Shown here piece after piece: positions 15,814 through 24,157 of a stretch of DNA of 47,927 nt (position 1 is the first letter of the stretch; each line of letters starts with the position of its first letter). The stretch covers positions 1 through 47,927 of the forward strand of contig JAFGMA010000284.1 in assembly GCA_016927835.1 (NCBI GenBank), given 5' to 3'. The notes beneath the pieces were generated by a model. It saw only the letters and a program-made list of their open reading frames with translations, did no database searches and was not told the origin of the DNA. The translations under genes were made by a program, and so were the position numbers. This DNA is from Candidatus Zhuqueibacterota bacterium. Its GTDB lineage: Bacteria > Zhuqueibacterota > Zhuqueibacteria > Thermofontimicrobiales > Sulfurfontimicrobiaceae.

Positions 15814-18183
15814 TTATTTTCCATCCTTCTCCGGTACGAACTTATTAAAAATCAATAACGCAGCGATTGTTACCACGCCGATGCCCGTGAAAATCAACCA
15901 CAGCGTTTTCGGCTGATGCAATTTATCGACAAAATGTACGTAAAGATTCGCCCCCAAAATGCTCCCGATGCTGCTGCCGATGACGCCGTACAGGAAAATA
16001 TATCCCATATACGTGGCAACGCGTTCCTTTGGCGCTGTTTGACCAACATAGCTGATGAATTTCGGATGCGCCGTCATCTCACCGATGGAAAAAATAATGA
16101 TGCCCGTCATAAAAATCCAGATGCCGGTTGAGATAGCTAATATCGCCATACCCAACGTGCCCAGCAGGATGCCGGCGACCATTGTGGGCAGGGCTCTGGT
16201 ATTTTTGACGATATTGCTGATAACCAACTGGAGAAGGATGATCGTGCCCGCGTTCACCACTGTGACATGTTCAACATCAAAAAACCAATTGATATCGATA
16301 CCAAAAAATCCAAGAAATGCGTTGATAGCTGAATTCAGGGAGCTCGCATCCACATAGGATTTCACGTACCAGAGCACTGAATCAAACATCTGGAAATATA
16401 AAATCCAGAAACCCGAATAGATGAAAACCATCAACAGGAACCTGAAATGGTCCTTGAACTTCGGAATATCATCGGAGTCAATCAAAAATAGTGAAAGAAC
16501 GGTCAAATAAATCACCGAGCTCACGATTCGTCCGAAGAGCGATACGCCGGGAAGCAGCCAGGTCACAATGCCGATCAGGATGAGAAAGAGCAGGACGAAG
16601 GCTGATTTATTCTTCGGATTCCTTTCGATGAATTTTTGCAGCGCAACGATAACCAGACTGGTGGCGAGGATGAGGACCACGAACAGGAAGAAAAACGGGC
16701 GCTGAGATAGTTTATTCGCCAGATCGTCAACCATGCTTTGCGGGACCAGGGCATAAGCCGGATTTTGGCGGATGGCATCAGTCAATTCCAACCTGTAGTC
16801 ATCGAAACGGGATAAATTGTAAAGTCCCAGTGTGATTTCCTGATCGGTCTTCGATAAAATTTTGTAATCGAGATCGGGCGCCAGGCTGTCATCGCGGATA
16901 AATGTGATGCTCGCTGTTTCCTGCGAAGCCCCCAACATAGCATCGAGTTCCTCGAGCGACAAGTCTGCAAACGCCGGATTCCGTTGGAGCGTTCCCTGCA
17001 ACGCATCTTTGAACTCAGCCAGGGAGTCCGGTTTATAAATTGTAATGAATACGCGATTTGATCTGCCGGCAGCCAGTTCGGTCAGGAAAGAATCCAATTC
17101 TGCCTTTGTCATTTCGAAATCGAATTCGTTTGCTTTTGAAAGGCGACTGTAAATGGAATCGGCATTCGCACTAAACAGGGTCAGCGCAGCCTCGTTGTTA
17201 TCCTGTTTTGAGAATTTGAAAAGCCCAGTCTGTGTCGAATCAGGTTTTACTTTCAGGATCAATCGCTTTCCCGTGCTTTCCACAACCAACTCGTTGTTGA
17301 TTGCGTATGGCTTTGCCTGCATCACATCTCGTTCTACGGAGATCGCCAGGGGAACGCCATTGTGATGAAAAACGGAATACGCCATTTTTTCTGTAGCAGT
17401 CGGTAATGAAAAATAATTTTGGATTCCCGCAGCCAAAAAAACGATGAGGATCGCGGTCACGATCGCGATTTTGGCTTTCGAATTTTTCATCGAATGGTAA
17501 ATGAGAATAATCGGGCTATAGATAATTTCGAACGCATTGGCAATGGTTTGAATGAGATTGACCTGTTTCTTGTCAGCCGCGCGCTCGGGTTTCGGGGGTT
17601 CCTTAAAAAAGAACAACGTGGGTATGATCATGGCGCCGGTTCCCAAAGCAGAGGCGATGATTACCCAATCCCAGCCGATATTATTTTTCAAAAATGGGAC
17701 TAGAATGAGCGGAAATAAAAACGCACCGAGATTAATCGACCAGTAGTAAATTCCGAAACCGAGCGTGCTGTTTTTTTCATCGGTCATTCTGGCTATTGAA
17801 CCGGAGATGATTGGTTTGAAGGTACCTGCTCCGAGCGCCATCAAACACAGCGCCATGAAAACGGCTGAATACGTGGTTACCTGACTGGTGAGCAAGTAGC
17901 CTCCCCCTAACAGGGTGAACGCTATCAGCAATGTCTTGCGATACCCAAACCGGTCTGCCAGTGCGCCGCTGATGATCGGAAGGAAATACAGAATGGGTTG
18001 AATCGTTCCTTTGATGATTCCCACCCCTTGCTTGGAAAAATCCAAAATATCCGTCAAATAAACCGACAGCACGCTCATCATGCCGTAATAGGAACCTCTT
18101 TCAAAAAATTCGAACATGATGACGATCCAATACTGCCCTGGAAACGACTGCAACATGCGCTTTTTTTCAGGTTTTTCGCTCAT
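15814..18183 (-). CDS. POT/PTR2-family transporter with large soluble insert
   Basis: 789 residues, against ~450-550 for bacterial proton-dependent oligopeptide transporters. The N-terminal part carries FEFFERGSYYGM (24-35, the ExxERFxYYG region of the family), LADRFGYRKTLL, and GAGTFKPIISGSIARM (118-133). After TM helices to ~255 there is a soluble segment (257-493, genomic 16705-17415) rich in charged and polar residues, then TM helices resume at ~495. A soluble insert of about 235 residues in the central loop between the two halves is unusual. GGAAATCC precedes the ATG. Substrate is inferred to be di/tripeptides with proton symport in the inner membrane. Confidence 0.88.
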   Translation of the reverse strand: MSEKPEKKRMLQSFPGQYWIVIMFEFFERGSYYGMMSVLSVYLTDILDFSKQGVGIIKGTIQPILYFLPIISGALADRFGYRKTLLIAFTLLGGGYLLTSQVTTYSAVFMALCLMALGAGTFKPIISGSIARMTDEKNSTLGFGIYYWSINLGAFLFPLILVPFLKNNIGWDWVIIASALGTGAMIIPTLFFFKEPPKPERAADKKQVNLIQTIANAFEIIYSPIILIYHSMKNSKAKIAIVTAILIVFLAAGIQNYFSLPTATEKMAYSVFHHNGVPLAISVERDVMQAKPYAINNELVVESTGKRLILKVKPDSTQTGLFKFSKQDNNEAALTLFSANADSIYSRLSKANEFDFEMTKAELDSFLTELAAGRSNRVFITIYKPDSLAEFKDALQGTLQRNPAFADLSLEELDAMLGASQETASITFIRDDSLAPDLDYKILSKTDQEITLGLYNLSRFDDYRLELTDAIRQNPAYALVPQSMVDDLANKLSQRPFFFLFVVLILATSLVIVALQKFIERNPKNKSAFVLLFLILIGIVTWLLPGVSLFGRIVSSVIYLTVLSLFLIDSDDIPKFKDHFRFLLMVFIYSGFWILYFQMFDSVLWYVKSYVDASSLNSAINAFLGFFGIDINWFFDVEHVTVVNAGTIILLQLVISNIVKNTRALPTMVAGILLGTLGMAILAISTGIWIFMTGIIIFSIGEMTAHPKFISYVGQTAPKERVATYMGYIFLYGVIGSSIGSILGANLYVHFVDKLHQPKTLWLIFTGIGVVTIAALLIFNKFVPEKDGK

Positions 18184-19223
18184 GGATTTCCTTTCACGAT
18201 TGGTATAATGCCCGGTCGGAATTTGATCGGAAATATAACCAAAACAGATACCAAAGTCAACTAAAAAAGCGGCAGGTGGGATCGGGATGGGGCGTTATTT
18301 TTGAATCCAAATAATTCTGTGTTGAGCTATCACTTGCGAATCCGTGATAGCCTTGCGTTATTTATTTCGGGAATGTAAATCTGCAAGTAGGATGATTTTT
18401 ATGTCCATGCGGCACAGAAAATTTGTAATGCCATGAATTGAATTATTATATTAGCAATTCCGCTTTTAGGATGGCATTGAACTCTATTTAAACAACAATT
18501 TATACATAAAAAACGCCAATTATTAATTTTCGCTGTGAATCACGTTGTTTCAATTTGATACGCTGTGCCAGTATTAAACAAAAAGCATATAATCTTTTAT
18601 TTTCAAAATGATAACAACTTATCTTAAATTCATCTCCACCAAAGATGTGCATCAGTGGATCACTTCGACGAAATCGCGTGATCGCGCAGTTTTAAGACAT
18701 AAAAAATAATGCAAAGCTGAATTTGATTTAATTAGCATTATAAACAGCAAAAATACAGTTCCTTGATGTACAAATCCAAATAACAGCATAAGTAATTTGG
18801 TTGCTCCACCAGTTCGCATAGCATTAAGTATATTATTTTCAGATAGATAAATTACAATACCAATTTTTGTTCCCCAATTCACGTTTGCTCTGTCCATAAA
18901 AATTTCAATTCCGCTATCTTTGCTAATAATGGCATAAGCTTTGCGATGTTTAATCATCGTAAGGCAAATTCATTATAAAATTATTACGCATTACTTGCTT
19001 TCTCACCATATTTGAGATTTTGATTGTTGAAATGCCTTAAATTGGGGGTGCGTTTAAACTTTCTACTCTTCCTTGGTCTATTTTATTTCTATTTCCTGAC
19101 TTCACCCTGAATCCTGTCGCGGGAAATTATACAAACAGCCTCTAATTGGTATCCGAATTTCTCAAACATTTGGTAATTTTACTAATTCCCCTTTTTTTAA
19201 AACTTAACTTATTGGATTTAAAA
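18184..19223. other. Long AT-rich region between divergent genes
   Basis: About 1 kb separating the POT gene (-) from the WxL-like cluster (+). It must contain promoters for both directions. No transfer RNA, repeat copy or strong hairpin was recognised; one weak minus-strand ORF (18652-18957) is listed separately. The last 80 bases before 19224 are T-rich. Confidence 0.3.
18652..18957 (-). CDS. Doubtful small membrane-protein ORF
   Basis: 101 residues, unrecognised. A hydrophobic stretch (TKLLMLLFGFVHQGTVFLLF) could be one membrane segment, and the N-terminal half reads protein-like (YAIISKDSGIEIFMDRANVN). No Shine-Dalgarno precedes the ATG, and the base composition is like the surrounding intergenic DNA. 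It may be a decayed gene or chance. Confidence 0.2.
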   Translation of the reverse strand: MIKHRKAYAIISKDSGIEIFMDRANVNWGTKIGIVIYLSENNILNAMRTGGATKLLMLLFGFVHQGTVFLLFIMLIKSNSALHYFLCLKTARSRDFVEVIH

Positions 19224-20573
19224 ATGAAGCGATTCAATTCAGTTTTATGCGGACTGCTCGCATTCATTTTTAATACGAGCGCATCGTTTTCTCAATTTCT
19301 TGCCATCAATCCACCGGAAATTTCCTTTACGATTGAATCAGCAGTTGATGTCCACGAGTTGCCTGGCACGGTGGTGCTTGCCGTAAATTCCGACGCTGCG
19401 AACTGGAACATTCATTGTACCGCACAGGGCTTTCTTTCACAAAATTCCGCCAATAGTATCCCGGAATGGAATCTATTTTTGCACCATGAATACTCTCCGA
19501 CCGAAAATATGGGTGCCGGAATGGGATACCAACGTATGAATAATTCAATTGTTCTTGCCAGCGGAATTGCCACAAATGGCGAATATAAGGTCGTAAACAC
19601 CTTGAGCTTCAAATTTCAGGTTCCTTCAGTTTTCATTCCCGATTTGTACCGCGGCGAAGTCCAACTGCAATATTTTGATAATTTGGGTAGAACGGAAGAG
19701 GTGGTTTTAAATCTAGCTCTTCAAGTGAACCGGGTGATTACGATAACCTCCTCGCCGCTCAGCTTGAATTTCCACACATTCAGAGAACCCGGGCTGTATC
19801 AGATGCCGGATAATTTATCCTTCCAAATTTATTCGAATAACAATGAATGCAATTTAAGGATGATCGTGTCGCCGTTTATCGGGAATCATGGCGAAAAAAT
19901 CAATTCTGATATCGTATTTGCCAATGTCGCCGGTGTTACTAAATGCGGTGATCTGGGCGCGGGTCCTGATTACGCCGGTCTCAATGAACCGTATGATTTT
20001 CCGATGAATCTCAATTATTTAGAATCGGAACACGCTCTTTATTCCGGCTCAGGAGAGTTGCGCTTTAAGTTGCGAACAGGCTGGCAACATCGACCGGGGG
20101 ATTACACGGCAACCTTGCAATTAATTCCCCTGGCTGAACCTGCCACGGGGATTATCGTATCGCTTACGCTAAATATTGCCGAATTCAGCGTCATGAGTTT
20201 ATCCGAATCCAGTATTCATTTTCATGCGAATGGACCGCCAGCGCTCTGGGATGGCGATAAATCGGTAAAGCTTTTTGTTGGGTCAAATTGCAATAATTGG
20301 AGTGTAACGGGGCAGGCGACCAATTTGGCAGGCTCAAAATCTATTATTGATAGCAAGAGATTATTCATAAAGAAAATTCCGGACGGATACGACGGTGATG
20401 ATGGCGCAGGGATTGGCTATCGATCACTCGAGAATCAAATTGAGATTGTTACCGGGTCGCAAATTGCACCAACTGATGTATGTCAAATGTTGTTCAAGTT
20501 GAAAACCCTGGAAACGGATCGTCCGGGTCATTACGAGGGAACGATTACATTCACGATGTTGGCAAATCCATGA
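19224..20573 (+). CDS. Secreted three-repeat WxL-like surface protein
   Basis: 449 residues from the ATG at 19224; upstream in-frame TTG would add 26 residues before the signal peptide (KRFNSVLCGLLAFIFNTSASFSQ) and is rejected. Three tandem repeats of ~140-150 residues follow. Each opens with an 'I.F....G....' strand, has a 'sv.L.v.SN...W.v' centre (AANWNIHCTA; NNECNLRMIV; CNNWSVTGQA), a 'dGaGigY' loop (MGAGMGYQRM; GAGPDYAG; GAGIGYRS) and closes with 'G.Y.g.i.f' (YRGEVQLQY; YTATLQLIP; YEGTITFTML). This recalls WxL-domain proteins of Firmicutes, which bind the cell surface. Likely a surface or fibre component. Its stop overlaps the next start (ATGA), so translation is coupled to the chaperone-like gene. 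Confidence 0.8.
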   Translation: MKRFNSVLCGLLAFIFNTSASFSQFLAINPPEISFTIESAVDVHELPGTVVLAVNSDAANWNIHCTAQGFLSQNSANSIPEWNLFLHHEYSPTENMGAGMGYQRMNNSIVLASGIATNGEYKVVNTLSFKFQVPSVFIPDLYRGEVQLQYFDNLGRTEEVVLNLALQVNRVITITSSPLSLNFHTFREPGLYQMPDNLSFQIYSNNNECNLRMIVSPFIGNHGEKINSDIVFANVAGVTKCGDLGAGPDYAGLNEPYDFPMNLNYLESEHALYSGSGELRFKLRTGWQHRPGDYTATLQLIPLAEPATGIIVSLTLNIAEFSVMSLSESSIHFHANGPPALWDGDKSVKLFVGSNCNNWSVTGQATNLAGSKSIIDSKRLFIKKIPDGYDGDDGAGIGYRSLENQIEIVTGSQIAPTDVCQMLFKLKTLETDRPGHYEGTITFTMLANP

Positions 20574-21355
20574 GAACAGGCATGATAGCGAGTTGTATTG
20601 TCGCGCTTACCATTTTGGTATCAAACCAGATAAGCGCCTTTGATTTCAGTGTTTCGCCGCCGATTATCCGGCTCAAGCTGCATCCCAATTCAGCGAAACA
20701 GATTTCACTGGATATTCACAATCGAAACCTGAAAGAGCTTTCGCTGATCGCGGAAGTGATGGCATTGGAATTAACACAAACTGGTGAAGCCCAACCAGCA
20801 CAAAAATCGGAGTGGTCGTGTGCGGACTGGATAACGTTGTCCCAACGCCAGATTAGACTTTTGCCGGGTGAAAACCGCAAACTTTCGGTAACGATAACCG
20901 TGCCTGCCAATATCGCAGGCGGAAGATATGCGACCATCCTTTTTCGCACTGAAACACCGCAGAATACAGAGAATCACGTTAAATTAATCGGGCAAATGGG
21001 TACGATTATCATGATTGAGTCGTTCGGTGCTAAAAATGTCAGCGGATTGATTGAAGGTTTTGCATATCAAAAAGATGGCAAAGCGATCCGGTTTGGGGCG
21101 ACGATTCGAAACAATGGAAACATTCATTTTAAAGCGGATGGTTCAATCGTGATCATGGATGAACAAAACAGGATTGTTGACAGATTGAATCTTGAGAGCG
21201 GAACCGGAACGGTTTTGCCGGGCGGTGTGCGCAGATTCGAAGCTACCTGGTCGAATCCTCGGAAAATGCTACCGGGAAAATACCAGGCGAAACTGAACCT
21301 TCGGATTCCGGGAGGACGTGGTATTTTGCAAGATGTTCAAATATTTACCTTATAA
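20570..21355 (+). CDS. PapD/DUF916-like periplasmic chaperone-like protein
   Basis: 261 residues from the ATG at 20570, overlapping the previous stop by 4 bases (ATGA). Signal peptide IASCIVALTILVSNQISAF. The first domain starts FSVSPPIIRLKLHPNSAKQI and continues with 'I.N.....' and 'LPGENRKLSVTITVPANIAGGRYATI', the layout of PapD-type and DUF916 immunoglobulin-like domains. A second Ig-like part (GNIHFKADGSIVIMDEQNRI, VLPGGVRRFEATWSNPRKMLPGKY) resembles the DUF3324 half of WxIP proteins. Such proteins bind surface subunits (chaperone-usher pili) or WxL proteins. Two terminators follow the stop, separating it from the subunit gene. Confidence 0.8.
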   Translation: MRTGMIASCIVALTILVSNQISAFDFSVSPPIIRLKLHPNSAKQISLDIHNRNLKELSLIAEVMALELTQTGEAQPAQKSEWSCADWITLSQRQIRLLPGENRKLSVTITVPANIAGGRYATILFRTETPQNTENHVKLIGQMGTIIMIESFGAKNVSGLIEGFAYQKDGKAIRFGATIRNNGNIHFKADGSIVIMDEQNRIVDRLNLESGTGTVLPGGVRRFEATWSNPRKMLPGKYQAKLNLRIPGGRGILQDVQIFTL

Positions 21356-21364
21356 AATAACAAT

Positions 21365-21405
21365 AGCCGGTTATCAGGCCGCCAAACCTTTCACGATAAC
21401 CGGCT
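21365..21405 (+). terminator. Long-stem hairpin after the chaperone-like gene
   Basis: AGCCGGTTATC (21365-21375) pairs perfectly with GATAACCGGCT (21395-21405) around a 19-base loop, 10 bases after the stop codon. It is followed by TTTCCC rather than a long T run, so it may act with the next hairpin as a tandem terminator or protect the 3' end of the mRNA. Confidence 0.65.
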
Positions 21406-21417
21406 TTCCCAACCAAA

Positions 21418-21449
21418 ACCTGTCGAATCCGACAGGTAGGTGGTTTTTT
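21418..21449 (+). terminator. Rho-independent terminator
   Basis: ACCTGTCG/CGACAGGT (21418-21425 with 21430-21437) with loop AATC; flanking CCA and TGG can extend the stem with small bulges. Six T residues at 21444-21449 follow. Second of two hairpins ending the 19224-21355 transcript. Confidence 0.7.
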
Positions 21450-21519
21450 AATATACCATCTGTGGCAGCAAAAATCAAGCGAATTATTATTCAAATAATA
21501 GAAAACTCTGAATAATCAG

Positions 21520-21780
21520 GAGCTTGTTCGGTTTGTCACGTGGTGCTTGATGTGCTCACGCATTTCTGCACATTTAAGCCTACAAAGGATCACAGGGCTT
21601 ACGAGATTGCCGGTGGCGGAACGGCACCCGCATCCCGTAGCTTTTATGGCATCTGAAGGGGGTGAGTCGGGTATAAGCTTTTCATTTATTGAAGGATTAA
21701 TGAGAAAATTATATTTCCGGTGCGCTTTTTCGCGCGGGGAAGGAGTTCACCGATTTGACTATCTAACTGGAGGACCATCA
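21520..21780 (+). promoter_or_regulatory. Structured 5' leader of the subunit gene
   Basis: Some 330 bases separate the terminator from the subunit gene. Within them are a TAAGCC (21575-21580)/GGCTTA (21596-21601) stem, a TGCCG (21608-21612)/CGGCA (21622-21626) stem with loop GTGGCGGAA, and a GCGC-TTTTTC-GCGC hairpin near 21722. The run of short, closely packed stems with GC-rich loops suggests a folded regulatory RNA, perhaps a riboswitch, but I could not match a known class. The leader ends with GGAGG 9 bases before the ATG at 21783. A promoter is expected around 21450-21540, but no clear boxes were fixed. Confidence 0.45.
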
Positions 21781-21782
21781 CA

Positions 21783-22460
21783 ATGAAGCGTTATATCATC
21801 CTTGTTGCAGTGCTGGCATTGGCTGCGAATGCGTTTGCTCAAACTAGTCCATGGCCCTTTATCTGGGGAACGGCTGGCTCGTTCGTCGGCTATGCCTGCC
21901 CGTATGATGCGGACGGCTATATCTACGATCCCAGCAGTTATACATGGGAACATGGCACTGAAACCGGCAAATCCTATTTCACCGTCACCTGCGATATTGA
22001 AATGTACATGTCGATGCACTTCGATGCAACCGATATCTATTTTCATATTGCAGATGACCGCACCTCGATGTCGGCGTACGTCAACGGCTGGCTGGCATCA
22101 AACAACGGACAGTGGCTGTTTGTGAGCTCGGAACTCGACACAAAAGATCTGACCAAATTATTCTTTATCGAGGATATTTTCGGTCGTGACCGTCAATGGT
22201 ATATCGATCACGGGCGCCCCATGCCGAATGACATCCCGGTGGAATGGTTTCTGATGGAACCCGGGGATGCCGACTGGCGCGTGCCGCAAAGCTCACAATC
22301 TGGTAACAATGGACAACTGTGGGGTTTGACCTGGTTACTTGCCAATGGCGAACCGTGCACGCATTCGTTTCAGATCAAGATCAGAATCACACCGGAGTTT
22401 CATCAACCGGACGGTCGTTATGAAATGGATCCGCTGGTAACGGCGGCTCCTGTTTTATAA
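21783..22460 (+). CDS. Small secreted protein, probable major subunit
   Basis: 225 residues with a clean signal peptide (KRYIILVAVLALAANAFA) and a mature protein of about 206 residues, rich in Trp, Tyr and Phe, with only three cysteines. Central strands YFTVTCDIEMYMSMHF and DIYFHIADDRTSMSAYVNGWL, a NGQWLFVSS loop, and a C-terminus DPLVTAAPVL typical of an all-beta domain. I do not recognise a Pfam family. Own terminators upstream, a long leader, strong Shine-Dalgarno and a stabilising hairpin downstream all suggest high expression, as for a pilin or coat subunit. Placement between two chaperone-like genes supports this; it is inference. Confidence 0.78.
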   Translation: MKRYIILVAVLALAANAFAQTSPWPFIWGTAGSFVGYACPYDADGYIYDPSSYTWEHGTETGKSYFTVTCDIEMYMSMHFDATDIYFHIADDRTSMSAYVNGWLASNNGQWLFVSSELDTKDLTKLFFIEDIFGRDRQWYIDHGRPMPNDIPVEWFLMEPGDADWRVPQSSQSGNNGQLWGLTWLLANGEPCTHSFQIKIRITPEFHQPDGRYEMDPLVTAAPVL

Positions 22461-22479
22461 CCACAATTAAGCGATGAGA

Positions 22480-22510
22480 TTGGTTTCCCGTGGCTATCGC
22501 GGGAAACCAA
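22480..22510 (+). terminator. Perfect 11-bp hairpin after the subunit gene
   Basis: TTGGTTTCCCG (22480-22490) pairs perfectly with CGGGAAACCAA (22500-22510), loop of nine bases. No T run follows, so it probably acts as a partial terminator or as a 3' stabiliser that raises the level of the subunit mRNA over the downstream genes, as in pilus operons. Confidence 0.6.
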
Positions 22511-22534
22511 TTGTATCTCGAAGGGAAATTGAAT

Positions 22535-24139
22535 ATGCGAAACAGATTGCTTTTTTTATGGTGGATTTTTTTATTATCCCCATCCGTTCGAAGTCAGGAA
22601 ATCCGAATGGGACCCCCCATTATCGAATTGAGCACGACGCCGGCTTCCACCCAAACATTTTATTTGAGCATCATAAATCAATCCGAGTACGATGTCGGGT
22701 GCACTTTATTGACCAAAAGCATGGATGTCACGCCCGGTGGCATGCCGTTTCCGGTGGATGAAGCGGAGAGGAGCGCCGCCCCATGGATAAAAATTCACCA
22801 TGACACCGAATTCGCCCTGAAAGCCAATGAAACCCGTCGCATCCGCTGCAGCTTTCAGCCTCCCCTGAAAAGCGAACCGGGTGGCTACTACGGGATGATT
22901 CTATGCCGGACTTCAAACGCGCAACGGGTGCGAGAGGACAAAAGCAAATTGAAAACCCGCTTGCAGTTGAAGTTCCAATTTGCCTGCGTCGTGATGGCAG
23001 TCGTCAAGGGTGCACGAATTCAAGCGAAAATTGAACCCGAAGGTCCGACGATATTTTCAGGAAACCGCTCCGGGACAAAATCAGAGAGAAATTGGTATGT
23101 GGAGGTGCCGCTAAGAAACGATGGTAATATCCATGTCATTTTGACCGGAGACGTCCAGCTTTTCAGTGAATCCGGACAACTGGTTAAAAACATCGGGCTT
23201 GTGGCAGGAAAGGGTTATTTGCTTCCCAAACAGCGCCGCGTATTTCGAGCGGAAGGGAAAAACCCGCTGCCCGACGGCGTTTTTATCGCTCACGTTCGGG
23301 TTGGTCAACCCCGAATAAATAAGTATGCCACCGAACGAATTCCGTTTTATGTTCTCAACGGACAGGTGTATCCGGGTTCGCCTGACAGCGAAAAATCAGC
23401 CGATTTGAATGAAACCAGCCAGGGTTTCGTGCTTGACAAATCCGATTTGAAGTTGGAGATCGTGCCCGGTGGTCGGCGCGTTCAAGTGATCCAGTTGACA
23501 AATATTACGAATCATCCCATAAATGTAAATGCGACCATCATGCCATGGGATCAAAACGAAAACGGTGATATCATTTTTCCGGAAAAGAGCAAGCACGAAC
23601 AGCATCTGTCAAAATATATCTCGTTAACACCATCATCGTTCTCGATTCCGCCGAATCAAAAGCAGAAAATCAAACTCAATTTCAGCGTTCCCAGGGATAT
23701 AAAAGGAGAATTTTTTGATGCGATCGTATTCAATCGCGCGGAAACCGCAATTACCCAACACGCATCCTTACTGCTCACACAAAGCGTGCTGGTTGCAACG
23801 AAAGCCAAAGGAACCGATAGCGCAATCAACGATGTAACGGATATCGCAATTAATCCGGTGAAAGACAAAGGATTAAAAATTCAGGTTCGCATCAGAAATA
23901 GCGGTAATGTGACAACCTATCCCGAAGGGCGCATCAGTTTTTTTGATTCGAAAAACACCAAAATTAATGAAACGATCAAATTCGGTGAGGACGCGTACAT
24001 CCTGCCGATGAACACCTATACCTTTGAGATTGAATGGGCGTACGTGTTACCCTTTGGAAATTATCGTGCCGAATTGCTGTACACCTATTCAAAGGATAAG
24101 CCTGATATTAAAAAGCTGGTAAATTTTGTGATAAACTAA
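22535..24139 (+). CDS. Double DUF916/DUF3324-like (PapD-fold) secreted protein
   Basis: 534 residues from the ATG at 22535 (AAGGGA ~8 bases upstream); an in-frame GTG at 22490 lies in the hairpin and is rejected. Signal peptide LLFLWWIFLLSPSVRSQ. Two tandem copies of the two-domain unit seen in the gene at 20570: first unit begins MGPPIIELSTTPASTQTFYL, with LKANETRRIRCSF and GNIHVILTGDVQLFSESGQL; second unit begins LDKSDLKLEIVPGGRRVQVI, with IPPNQKQKIKLNFSVPRDIK and GNVTTYPEGRISFFDSKNTK. Each unit matches the order DUF916 then DUF3324 of Firmicute WxIP proteins. Likely a periplasmic or surface partner of the WxL-like protein and subunit. The next gene starts 18 bases after the stop. Confidence 0.8.
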   Translation: MRNRLLFLWWIFLLSPSVRSQEIRMGPPIIELSTTPASTQTFYLSIINQSEYDVGCTLLTKSMDVTPGGMPFPVDEAERSAAPWIKIHHDTEFALKANETRRIRCSFQPPLKSEPGGYYGMILCRTSNAQRVREDKSKLKTRLQLKFQFACVVMAVVKGARIQAKIEPEGPTIFSGNRSGTKSERNWYVEVPLRNDGNIHVILTGDVQLFSESGQLVKNIGLVAGKGYLLPKQRRVFRAEGKNPLPDGVFIAHVRVGQPRINKYATERIPFYVLNGQVYPGSPDSEKSADLNETSQGFVLDKSDLKLEIVPGGRRVQVIQLTNITNHPINVNATIMPWDQNENGDIIFPEKSKHEQHLSKYISLTPSSFSIPPNQKQKIKLNFSVPRDIKGEFFDAIVFNRAETAITQHASLLLTQSVLVATKAKGTDSAINDVTDIAINPVKDKGLKIQVRIRNSGNVTTYPEGRISFFDSKNTKINETIKFGEDAYILPMNTYTFEIEWAYVLPFGNYRAELLYTYSKDKPDIKKLVNFVIN

Positions 24140-24157
24140 AGCGCGCCGGAGGTTTCG

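Noticed and set aside
21560..21640. Known riboswitch class (cyclic-di-GMP I) upstream of the subunit gene
   Set aside because: The hallmark GCACAGGGCAAACC and GGACGCAAAGCC strings are not present; only loosely similar pieces are, so no class is named.
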